This document shows positions 15,201-20,610 of a stretch of 20,610 bases of DNA, piece after piece. The stretch is from Scatosoma sp045128175 (GTDB lineage: Bacteria; Bacillota; Clostridia; Christensenellales; Borkfalkiaceae). The first letter of the stretch is position 1. Every line of letters begins with the position of its first letter. The position numbers and the translations under genes were made by a program. A model generated the notes under the pieces. It had not been told where the DNA came from and searched no databases. It worked only from the letters and a program-made list of their open reading frames with translations. The stretch covers positions 1 through 20,610 of the forward strand of contig JBGVRF010000031.1 in the NCBI GenBank assembly GCA_045128175.1, in the 5' to 3' direction.

Positions 15201-16465
15201 AAGCGGTTGTGTATACCCTGGGTTGCAAGGTTAATGACGTGGAGAGCGGGTCCATCATCCGTGGTTTGGAGGATATGGGGTATTGTGTTTCACGTGAAAT
15301 GGAAACGGCAGATCTGTACGTCATCAATACCTGTGCGGTGACGGGGGAGGCGGAGCGTAAAAGCCGACAGACTGTGGGGAAAGCGATCAAATGCAATCCG
15401 CAGGCGAGGATCATTATTTGTGGTTGTGCGTCCGAGAAAAATCCGACCTCTTTTTCCGCGAAGGGGGGTACCGTGTATGCGGTGACGGGCGCAAGACGGA
15501 AAAATCGAGTGCTGGAGATTGCAGCGGAAGGCTTGTCGAAAACGGGTTGTACGGTGAGTGTGGGCGGGGACGACAAAACGTATGAAGAGATGCCTTTGCC
15601 CGAGTGTCTAAAAACCCGCAATTTTGTCAAGATCCAGGACGGCTGCAACCGTTTTTGCTCCTACTGTATCATTCCTTATTTGCGTGGTCGCAGCAGGTCG
15701 AGGCGATTGGAGAGCGCCGTGGCGGAAATTTTGGCGAGTGAGGCGCAGGAAACGGTGATCACAGGCATCGACGTATCGGAATATAAAGACGAAGAGGGGC
15801 GCGATCTTGCCGATCTGCTGTTGGCGATAAAGAATGTAGAAACGCGTATTCGTCTGGGATCGTTGGAGGTCAGCCTGATCACCGAGCGTTTTTTGGAGGC
15901 GGCAAGATCCGTCAAACGGTTTGCTCCGCAGTTTCATTTGTCTTTGCAGAGCGGTTCGGATAAAGTGCTGAAAAGCATGAACAGGCATTATACTCGCGCA
16001 GAGTATTTGGAAAAGTGTGCGATGATCTATAAGGCGTTCCCGAATGCGGCGATTACGACGGATATCATCGTCGGATTTCCGACGGAAACGGAGGAAGATT
16101 TCCTCGATTCGATACGGATTGTGGAAGAAGCGGGATTTTCGCAGATCCATGCGTTTCCGTATTCTCCGCGCGAGGGAACGAACGCGTATAAAAAGTATAA
16201 AGAATTACCTGCGGCGGTCAAGAAAGAGCGAGTCGAACGGCTTTTAAAAAAAGGTGCCGAAGAAAAGGAAAAATATCTTAGACGGTTTATCGGTGCAGTG
16301 TTGGAGACGGTACCCGAAAACTGTATCGACGGGTATACGGAAGGATATTCCGAAAATTATATTCGTGTTTACGTGGAGGGTGAAATGGAAAAACGCCCCA
16401 CACAGGTATGCGTTGAACGGCTTTTTAGGGACGGCGTACTCGCTTCTCCCATTCTGAAATTTTAA
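15197..16465 (+). CDS. mtaB: tRNA (N6-threonylcarbamoyladenosine(37)-C2)-methylthiotransferase
   Basis: A 422-residue radical-SAM methylthiotransferase that converts t6A to ms2t6A at position 37 of ANN-decoding tRNAs. The N-terminal UPF0004 domain has three cluster cysteines: C10 in LGCKVN, C46 in NTCAVT and C77 in CGCA. The radical-SAM core binds the second 4Fe-4S cluster through C150-x3-C154-x2-C157 (in GCNRFCSYCIIPYLRGRSRS). A TRAM-like RNA-binding domain is expected from about residue 365. The GCKVN motif and the RSRS stretch favour MtaB over MiaB or RimO. The start codon overlaps the rsmE stop (ATGA). The HIT gene follows after 33 bases. Confidence 0.93.
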   Translation: MKAVVYTLGCKVNDVESGSIIRGLEDMGYCVSREMETADLYVINTCAVTGEAERKSRQTVGKAIKCNPQARIIICGCASEKNPTSFSAKGGTVYAVTGARRKNRVLEIAAEGLSKTGCTVSVGGDDKTYEEMPLPECLKTRNFVKIQDGCNRFCSYCIIPYLRGRSRSRRLESAVAEILASEAQETVITGIDVSEYKDEEGRDLADLLLAIKNVETRIRLGSLEVSLITERFLEAARSVKRFAPQFHLSLQSGSDKVLKSMNRHYTRAEYLEKCAMIYKAFPNAAITTDIIVGFPTETEEDFLDSIRIVEEAGFSQIHAFPYSPREGTNAYKKYKELPAAVKKERVERLLKKGAEEKEKYLRRFIGAVLETVPENCIDGYTEGYSENYIRVYVEGEMEKRPTQVCVERLFRDGVLASPILKF

Positions 16466-16498
16466 AAACTTGCCGTAAGGCCAAAGGAGATAAAAATT

Positions 16499-16834
16499 AT
16501 GGAAAACTGTATTTTTTGTAAGATCGTTGCAGGGGAGATCCCTTCGCCGAGGCTGTATGAGGATGATAAAATGATCGTGATCCGCGATATCGAGCCGAAG
16601 GCAAAATTGCATTATCTGTGTATTCCCAAAACTCATTTCGCATTACTGTCCGAAATGGACGACGAGAGGGCGGAGCTCGTGAAGCATTGTTTTAAGGTTA
16701 TTCCGACGTTGGAAGAACAGCTTGGTTTACAGGACGGCTATCGCGTCATTATCAACCAAGGCGAAAACGGCGGTCAGACCGTGCATCATTTGCATATCCA
16801 CTTGCTCGGCGGCGAGGTCCTCGGCGGCTTTTAA
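16499..16834 (+). CDS. hinT: HIT-family nucleotide hydrolase, HinT type
   Basis: A 111-residue cytoplasmic protein of the histidine-triad superfamily, which hydrolyses purine nucleoside phosphoramidates and aminoacyl-adenylates. The triad H97-L-H99-I-H101-L-L is intact; H99 is the expected nucleophile. The N-terminal C-x-F-C-K-I-x-x-G-E-I-P motif and length are typical of the HinT branch. AAAGGAGA lies 8 bases before the ATG. It is the last gene of the prmA operon and is followed six bases later by a hairpin terminator. Confidence 0.94.
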   Translation: MENCIFCKIVAGEIPSPRLYEDDKMIVIRDIEPKAKLHYLCIPKTHFALLSEMDDERAELVKHCFKVIPTLEEQLGLQDGYRVIINQGENGGQTVHHLHIHLLGGEVLGGF

Positions 16835-16840
16835 GTAAGG

Positions 16841-16864
16841 GCAAGCTTTTGCTTGCGACTTTTT
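16841..16864 (+). terminator. Rho-independent terminator after the HIT gene
   Basis: GCAAGC-TTTT-GCTTGC forms a compact 6-pair hairpin, followed after GAC by five T's. The stem is short and the T-run displaced by three bases, so termination may be incomplete. Confidence 0.65.
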
Positions 16865-16925
16865 CGTGACTCTCGGATATGTATTTCTGAAATTTGCACG
16901 TATAAAAAACGAATATCAAGTCAAT

Positions 16926-16974
16926 AATCCTTTCACGATCCCCGCTCGGCGGGGCATTGCGGAGGGATTTTTTT
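16926..16974 (+). promoter_or_regulatory. Terminator-like hairpin that contains the ribosome site of the next gene
   Basis: An inner stem CCCCGC-TCG-GCGGGG (16940-16954) sits inside an outer stem in which AATCCTTT (16926-16933) pairs with GGAGGGATT (16961-16969, partly by G-U pairs), followed by a T-run that touches the ATG at 16975. The right arm is the GGAGGG ribosome site of the YwmB-like gene. Folding would both resemble an intrinsic terminator and hide that site. Regulation by this fold is inference. Confidence 0.5.
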
Positions 16975-17433
16975 ATGCGAAAACAACGGATCGCGGTATG
17001 GAAAATAATGAGCGTCCTGAAAACATGGATAGCAATCGCGCTTGTTTTTGCAACGTTTGTGCTTGTCGCGGGACTGAACGTTTGTCGTTTTTCGGCAATC
17101 GAAGGGGAACGGACTTTTTATCTGGATTCTGCTTCCTCACAGGGGTTGAGAAAACAAACGCTGTGTTTTTCCGATATTTTTCGCATCCGTGGAGAGAGCG
17201 TCCGTTTTCGAACGAACGGGCTTTCTGCTGAGGCGATCGCAAACAAGCTTGCGGAAGAATACGATGCGAAGATATTTCTTCGGGAAGAGGTTGGCGGCGT
17301 TATTTCCTTTTATGCGTATACCGAGAGATGGTCCGATTACGTGGTGGTCGCAGGGCGAAAAATCAACCTGCATATCGCGGTGAACGCAGACATGGGTACC
17401 TTGGGCAGTCCAATCATCTTTGATGGCTATTAA
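16975..17433 (+). CDS. Secreted or membrane-anchored protein, YwmB-like C-terminus
   Basis: A 152-residue protein with a positively charged N-terminus and a hydrophobic segment (about residues 16-34) that acts as a signal peptide or anchor; the rest would be outside the membrane. The C-terminal part (VVAGRKINLHIAVN to GSPIIFDGY) resembles what I recall of the C-terminus of the YwmB family of Firmicutes, which has no firmly known function. The protein is shorter than typical YwmB (about 250 residues), so I treat the family link as tentative. ATG 16975 is chosen because GGAGGG lies 8 bases upstream; an in-frame TTG at 16957 would fall before that site. The spoIIQ-like gene follows after 111 bases, and in Bacillus ywmB and spoIIQ belong to the same neighbourhood, which supports the guess. 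Confidence 0.7.
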   Translation: MRKQRIAVWKIMSVLKTWIAIALVFATFVLVAGLNVCRFSAIEGERTFYLDSASSQGLRKQTLCFSDIFRIRGESVRFRTNGLSAEAIANKLAEEYDAKIFLREEVGGVISFYAYTERWSDYVVVAGRKINLHIAVNADMGTLGSPIIFDGY

Positions 17434-17435
17434 TA

Positions 17436-17459
17436 TAATACGTATTCAAAACCGTATTA
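17436..17459. repeat. Inverted repeat TAATACG-N10-CGTATTA
   Basis: Perfect 7-base arms begin two bases after the YwmB-like stop. It is followed by A's rather than T's, so it does not read as a + strand terminator. It ends 19 bases before the sigma-F-like promoter and could be an operator or a weak 3' hairpin. Confidence 0.35.
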
Positions 17460-17478
17460 AAAAATTTCGTCCGATCAA

Positions 17479-17508
17479 GTATAAAAGAGGTCGACAGCGG
17501 AAAAAATT
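17479..17508 (+). promoter_or_regulatory. Sigma-F-type sporulation promoter of the spoIIQ-like gene
   Basis: GTATA at 17479-17483, 15 bases, then GGAAAAAATT at 17499-17508. This fits every defined position of the Bacillus subtilis sigma-F consensus (GYWTA, N15, GGNRANANTW) as I recall it. No TTGACA/TATAAT pair is seen in the same spacer. Transcription would start near 17515, 30 bases before the ATG. spoIIQ is a sigma-F gene in Bacillus, so the site matches the gene's expected control. Confidence 0.6.
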
Positions 17509-17544
17509 TACATACAAAATCGAATTTTCGGAGGATTTAAAACA

Positions 17545-18216
17545 ATGAAAGAACAAAACAGCAACGAAAAGAAAAAAAGCCGTCGCTGGAGCTGGAAGGC
17601 GATGAACAAGGAAAAGAGGTTCTATCTGTTGACTGCTATCGGTTGTGCGGCGGTGCTGGTGGCGATCGTCATCGTCGCGGTTGCAATCACGAACAGCGGT
17701 AACGTCAATAATCAGGCGGGAAACAATTCCTCGAATATTTCTGCGTCTGTCGACTCCACACCCGAAGATAGCGGTAGCGACGATCCCGTTATCGTACTCC
17801 CCGAAGGGATGATCATGCCTTTGGAAACGGTCGCGGTAAGCAACGAGTACGGCTTTTTTCACAATAAGACCTTGAATGCGTACTATGAGCACGTAGGGAT
17901 AGATTTTACCGCTACGGTAGGCACGGAAGTGTATGCCGTGGATGCGGGCACGGTGGAGAGCATTTATAAAGACGACCTGTTGTCGGGTACGGAGATCGTC
18001 GTCAATCATGGCGATGGGCTTAAAACGGTGTATCGGTTCGTGATGGAAGCAGAGGGATTGAAAGTTGGCGATAAAGTGGCGAAAGGCGACGTGATCGCAA
18101 CGGTTGCGGAGGCAAACGGCGACGAATATAAGGACGGCGCACACTTGCATTTTGAAATTTTGAAAAATAATAAAAACGTGGATCCTGCAACGTATCTCAC
18201 GCTGGAAGAAAAGTAA
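17545..18216 (+). CDS. spoIIQ: SpoIIQ-like membrane-anchored M23 peptidase
   Basis: A 223-residue protein with a short basic cytoplasmic tail, one membrane helix (about 28-49), a Ser/Asn/Asp-rich linker and a LytM/M23 domain (about 85-220). Zinc ligands appear intact: H116 and D120 in HVGID, and H200 and H202 in GAHLHFE. M23 domains cut peptidoglycan cross-links. SpoIIQ sits in the forespore membrane and pairs with SpoIIIAH across the intermembrane space during engulfment. The Bacillus protein lacks part of the zinc site whereas clostridial forms keep it, so an active enzyme is plausible here. GGAGGA lies about 10 bases before the ATG. A sigma-F-like promoter lies directly upstream and a YwmB-like gene precedes it. 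It could instead be a general cell-wall M23 peptidase; the context favours SpoIIQ. Confidence 0.8.
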   Translation: MKEQNSNEKKKSRRWSWKAMNKEKRFYLLTAIGCAAVLVAIVIVAVAITNSGNVNNQAGNNSSNISASVDSTPEDSGSDDPVIVLPEGMIMPLETVAVSNEYGFFHNKTLNAYYEHVGIDFTATVGTEVYAVDAGTVESIYKDDLLSGTEIVVNHGDGLKTVYRFVMEAEGLKVGDKVAKGDVIATVAEANGDEYKDGAHLHFEILKNNKNVDPATYLTLEEK

Positions 18217-18226
18217 AAAACTGTTT

Positions 18227-18255
18227 GACGGTCGGAAACTCTGTTTTTGACCGTC
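18227..18255 (+). terminator. Weak hairpin terminator after the spoIIQ-like gene
   Basis: GACGGTC and GACCGTC pair perfectly (7 pairs) across a 15-base loop that contains a T-run. Only GTTTG follows the stem, so the signal is weak and partial read-through into the peptidase gene is possible. Confidence 0.4.
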
Positions 18256-18262
18256 GTTTGAT

Positions 18263-18291
18263 ACATAATTCTTATTGTCATTGCATACAAT
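18263..18291 (+). promoter_or_regulatory. Candidate sigma-E-type promoter of the M1 peptidase gene
   Basis: CATACAAT at 18284-18291, preceded by G, fits the sigma-E -10 consensus as I recall it (CATACANT). ACATAAT at 18263-18269, 14 bases upstream, fits the -35 (KMATATT) at five of seven positions. No well-spaced sigma-A pair is seen: TTGATA at 18258 is 22 bases from TACAAT. Sigma-E is the mother-cell factor after engulfment starts. Confidence 0.4.
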
Positions 18292-18329
18292 ACCCTGCTA
18301 CGGTTAAAAAATCAGGGAGAGGTGTTGCT

Positions 18330-19784
18330 ATGAGAAAAAGGCTGAGTGTTTTATTGGTTTTCATCTGTACGGCTTTGATGTTTTCTTGCTTCGCAAGCTG
18401 TAAAAAAGACGTAAAGGTGGCCACCAGATATGAGATCACCGTAGAATATTCTCCCGAAAACCGCATGTTGACGGGCGCGGAGAAAGTCACGTTCGAGAAT
18501 ACAACCGAAAACGAGTTGTCCGTTTTAAAATTTCAGCTGTATCCCAACGCCTACCGTCGCGACGCGCTGTATAAACCCGTCTCAGAGATTTATGAAAGCA
18601 GTGCGTATTATGACGGCGAAAGCTACGGGGAAATGGTCGTGTCCAGTGTTAACGGCGTCAAAAATTGGGAAGTGACGGGTGAAGATGAAAACGTTCTGTG
18701 TGCCTTTTTGGAGCATTCGCTTTTCCCGGGCGATAAAGTAGTGTTGGATATAGGCTTTATGACGAAGCTTGCGTCTGTAAATCATCGCACGGGAATCACC
18801 GAGAACGCGGTCAACCTTGGAAACTTTTTTCCGATCCTTTGCGGATTTAAAGACGGCGGATTCCGTGAAACCGTGTATTATTCGGACGGGGATCCCTTTT
18901 ACGGAGAGTGCGCCGATTTTAAGGTGATTCTTCAATTACCCAAAGAATACCTTGTCGCTTCGACGGGTAAAATAACGGCCGAACGCGCCCTGGAAAGTAA
19001 AAAGGAGTATACCATGTACGCGACGAAGGTGCGAGACTTTGCTTTGGTCGCTTCGGAAAAGTATCAGATCCTAACCTCGGAAACAAACGGGAAAATCGTC
19101 GCGTATTACTATTATGCGGACGAGACTCCGCAAGACAGTCTCGCTGTTGCGAAGGAAGCTTTCGAGTATTACGAAAAGACGTTTGGGGAATATCCTTACG
19201 AGCAGTATACGGTCGCGGAAACAGGCTTTTGCTTCGGTGGAATGGAATATCCCGGTTTGTCGATGATTTCGGACGTTTTGGATAAAAACGTTCGGGCGCA
19301 TGTAATTGCGCATGAAACGGCGCATCAATGGTGGTATGGGGTGGTTGGCAGCGACCAGATCGAAAACGCATGGCAGGACGAGGGCTTGGCCGAATATTCG
19401 GCTCTTGCTTTTTTCGAGGAATATGAAAAGTACGGTTATACGCGCGAAGCCTTGATATCGGAAGCGCTGAAAGAATATCGCTCCTATTATGACGTTTATG
19501 GTAGCGTACTGGGGCGCACCGACACGCGCATGACGCGGCATTTGGAAGAATATCTCAGCGATTACGAATACCGTTGCCTTTCCTACGATAAGGCGTTGGT
19601 AATGTTCGATACTTTGCGCAAAAGCGTCGGCGATAAAAAATTTTTTGCTTCGTTAAAACGGTATTATGCGGACAATGCGTTTACGATCGCTTCGCCTGGC
19701 ACGCTGATCGGAAGCTTTGAAAAAACGGGCGTGGATGCGTACGGATTTTTCGATAGTTTTTTAAGCGGAAAGGTGATTTTGTAA
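18330..19784 (+). CDS. M1-family aminopeptidase lipoprotein
   Basis: A 484-residue gluzincin metallopeptidase predicted on the outer face of the membrane. The N-terminus is a lipoprotein-type signal: basic start, hydrophobic core, then FASC before a KKD stretch, so acylation of that Cys is likely. A beta-rich N-terminal domain is followed by the catalytic domain. GGMEY (303-307) takes the place of the usual GAMEN exopeptidase motif. The zinc site is HETAH (H328, E329, H332), with E351 after 18 residues in NAWQDEGLAEY. SYDKA later matches the position of the catalytic Tyr. It lacks the long C-terminal helical domain of many M1 enzymes. M1 enzymes release N-terminal residues from peptides; the substrate is unknown. 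AGGGAGAGG lies 7 bases before ATG 18330. The sigma-E-like promoter and the spoIIQ-like neighbour hint at a sporulation-time role. Confidence 0.9.
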   Translation: MRKRLSVLLVFICTALMFSCFASCKKDVKVATRYEITVEYSPENRMLTGAEKVTFENTTENELSVLKFQLYPNAYRRDALYKPVSEIYESSAYYDGESYGEMVVSSVNGVKNWEVTGEDENVLCAFLEHSLFPGDKVVLDIGFMTKLASVNHRTGITENAVNLGNFFPILCGFKDGGFRETVYYSDGDPFYGECADFKVILQLPKEYLVASTGKITAERALESKKEYTMYATKVRDFALVASEKYQILTSETNGKIVAYYYYADETPQDSLAVAKEAFEYYEKTFGEYPYEQYTVAETGFCFGGMEYPGLSMISDVLDKNVRAHVIAHETAHQWWYGVVGSDQIENAWQDEGLAEYSALAFFEEYEKYGYTREALISEALKEYRSYYDVYGSVLGRTDTRMTRHLEEYLSDYEYRCLSYDKALVMFDTLRKSVGDKKFFASLKRYYADNAFTIASPGTLIGSFEKTGVDAYGFFDSFLSGKVIL

Positions 19785-19794
19785 CGAAAAACGA

Positions 19795-19823
19795 TTGCAA
19801 AAACGTTGCGGAAGGGGTATAAT
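19795..19823 (+). promoter_or_regulatory. Sigma-A promoter of the FmdB-type gene
   Basis: TTGCAA, 17 bases, then TATAAT, starting 11 bases after the peptidase stop. The start point would be near 19830. No terminator is visible between the peptidase gene and this promoter. Confidence 0.75.
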
Positions 19824-19857
19824 AAAAGAATAATACCAAAACGAGGATAATACAACA

Positions 19858-20055
19858 ATGCCTTTTTTACAATACAAATGCAAAAATTGCGGCAAGCGTT
19901 TTGACGAGCTTGTGAAAACCCACACCGATAAAGTCGTTTGCCCCGATTGCGGTGGTGAGACCGAACGCGATTATTCAGGCGCGATGTATTCCGCTACGGG
20001 ACGATCGCCGAAAAAATGTTCCGGAAACTGCAAGACCTGTGGTGGTTGTCATTGA
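19858..20055 (+). CDS. FmdB-family small zinc-ribbon protein
   Basis: A 65-residue protein that begins MPFLQYKCKNCG, the typical opening of the FmdB/CxxC_CXXC_SSSS family. The zinc ribbon is C8-x2-C11 and C28-x2-C31. A second Cys cluster at the very end (C54, C58, C61, C64, followed by H65) could bind another metal. Family members are often called putative regulatory proteins, but the function is not established. GAGGAT lies about 10 bases before the ATG. The gene is alone behind its own sigma-A promoter. Confidence 0.88.
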   Translation: MPFLQYKCKNCGKRFDELVKTHTDKVVCPDCGGETERDYSGAMYSATGRSPKKCSGNCKTCGGCH

Positions 20056-20071
20056 TCGTAATCGATTTTTT
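20054..20071 (+). terminator. Possible short terminator overlapping the FmdB-type stop
   Basis: GATCG-TAAT-CGATT forms a 5-pair stem with one G-U pair and runs directly into a T-run. The stem is short and mostly AT, so this is a weak call. Confidence 0.35.
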
Positions 20072-20403
20072 AGCAAGGCTCTATCATATCGCTTGGTTGA
20101 TTACGCTCCCCTACGAAATGCTTGGTGTTATGCTCGGTTGCGCCTGCAGAGGGCAGCGTTCTTGCAAAACACTTGTCTTTCTTGCGTTTTTCTTGTAAAA
20201 GGGTGATAGGTCACTAATCAACCATTCTCTGCTATATAGCCTTTAACAAATATTTGTTTGCGCAAGCACATGTACCGTACGCGCGACATATTATATATTA
20301 TAGTGCATTTTGGTAAAAACAGTGAGAAAACAGGTATAAAATTCCTTTTTTCGAAAAAAAATAAAAAAAGTTAAAAAAATTTTAAAAAACCCGAAAAAAA
20401 TGC
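20072..20403. other. AT-rich intergenic region without a convincing gene
   Basis: I see no supported coding sequence on either strand. A 60-codon hydrophobic frame at 20016-20198 overlaps the FmdB-type gene and lacks a ribosome site. The stretch 20085-20180 contains two similar segments starting GCTTGGT at 20091 and 20119. A 14-base palindrome lies at 20245-20258. From about 20345 the sequence is nearly all A and T, with repeated A-tracts leading into the promoter at 20404. Confidence 0.5.
20245..20258. repeat. Perfect 14-base palindrome AACAAATATTTGTT
   Basis: Self-complementary over 14 bases and followed directly by the 8-base palindrome TTGCGCAA at 20258-20265. It is in non-coding DNA about 150 bases before the promoter at 20404. 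It may be a protein-binding site; no regulator is known. Confidence 0.4.
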
Positions 20404-20432
20404 TTGACTTTATTTTTAGATAATGGTATTAT
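20404..20432 (+). promoter_or_regulatory. Strong sigma-A promoter with upstream A-tracts
   Basis: TTGACT, 17 bases, then TATTAT. The 60 bases before the -35 consist almost only of A and T runs, as in UP elements of stable-RNA promoters. The start point would be near 20439. Confidence 0.8.
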
Positions 20433-20438
20433 GTTTAA

Positions 20439-20610
20439 GCTGTCGATTGCGAGAGCGCAACTTGATAGCAACCCCCGACTCTGTAGAGAAGGGAAAGACT
20501 GAAGATTAACAACTGCATAGCAAATAGTAAAAAGTTTTTCATGAGAATGGAAGACGAGTACGAAAGGCAAAGAAATTCATATTAGTGAAAATAAAGCTAA
20601 TTTGGTTAAT
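20439..20610 (+). ncRNA. Candidate structured non-coding RNA or long leader (continues past the window)
   Basis: The 170 bases after the strong promoter have no supported coding frame but several local stems. TCGA-TTGCG (20443-20451) pairs with CGCAA-TTGA (20456-20465, one bulged C) over an AGAG loop. CTC-TGTA-GAG (20479-20488) lies between a C-run and GGG. TTTCAT-GAGA-ATGGAA follows further on, and ATTAG/CTAAT near the end. I could not match it by eye to tRNA, tmRNA, RNase P, SRP RNA, T-box or a familiar riboswitch. It may be a stable RNA or the 5' leader of a gene beyond the window. No terminator is seen before the edge. Confidence 0.4.

Noticed and set aside
20016..20198. 60-codon hydrophobic + strand frame after the FmdB-type gene
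   Set aside because: It starts inside the FmdB-type gene in another frame without a ribosome site. The hydrophobicity follows from T-rich DNA.
20382..20570. 62-codon - strand frame over the terminal promoter and putative RNA
   Set aside because: No ribosome site. It lies across a strong + strand promoter, and the sequence shows no family resemblance.

Overview
The window looks like a chromosomal segment of an anaerobic Bacillota (Firmicutes), most likely an uncultured gut-type Clostridia lineage. The reasons are: a DnaK without the extra ATPase-domain segment of Gram-negative homologues; the dnaK-dnaJ-prmA-rsmE-mtaB-HIT gene order; strong AGGAGG ribosome sites; sigma-A promoters; many U-tailed hairpin terminators; a SpoIIQ-like peptidase; and big surface proteins built of InlB/Flg_new repeats. 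The taxonomic guess is inference. All genes I can support read on the + strand. No tRNA, rRNA, CRISPR array, transposase or phage gene was seen.

Region 1 (1-8200) holds two giant paralogous membrane proteins. The first is cut by the window edge. It has helical repeats, three membrane segments, an ectodomain of InlB-like and MucBP-like modules, and an extreme Gly/Asp/Asn-rich tail. The second is complete, with its own promoter and terminator. It has a zinc ribbon, a TPR-like stretch, a TIR domain with an apparently intact catalytic Glu, one membrane helix, InlB-like repeats and BspA-type leucine-rich repeats. TIR inside, one helix and LRRs outside are the parts of a Toll-like receptor in reversed N-to-C order. 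This is the most striking item here.

Region 2 (8200-11510) is dnaK-dnaJ, without hrcA or grpE beside it and without a recognisable CIRCE operator. Two hairpins lie between the genes and a strong terminator follows dnaJ.

Region 3 (11510-13450) holds a GT-B glycosyltransferase of the diacylglycerol-glucosyltransferase type behind a perfect TTGACA-17-TATAAT promoter. After it comes a small helical protein gene whose well-placed start is followed by an in-frame TAA at codon 9.

Region 4 (13447-16864) is a translation-related operon with its own promoter and terminator: prmA (L11 methylation), rsmE (16S rRNA U1498 methylation), mtaB (tRNA ms2t6A37 thiomethylation) and a HIT hydrolase.

Region 5 (16900-19784) has a sporulation flavour. 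It contains a YwmB-like secreted protein with its ribosome site inside a terminator-like hairpin, a SpoIIQ-like M23 peptidase preceded by an excellent sigma-F-type promoter match, and an M1 aminopeptidase lipoprotein preceded by a sigma-E-type -10.

Region 6 (19785-20610) holds a small FmdB-type zinc-ribbon gene, about 350 bases of AT-rich non-coding DNA, and a strong promoter behind A-tracts. That promoter starts an apparently structured, non-coding transcript running off the end of the window.
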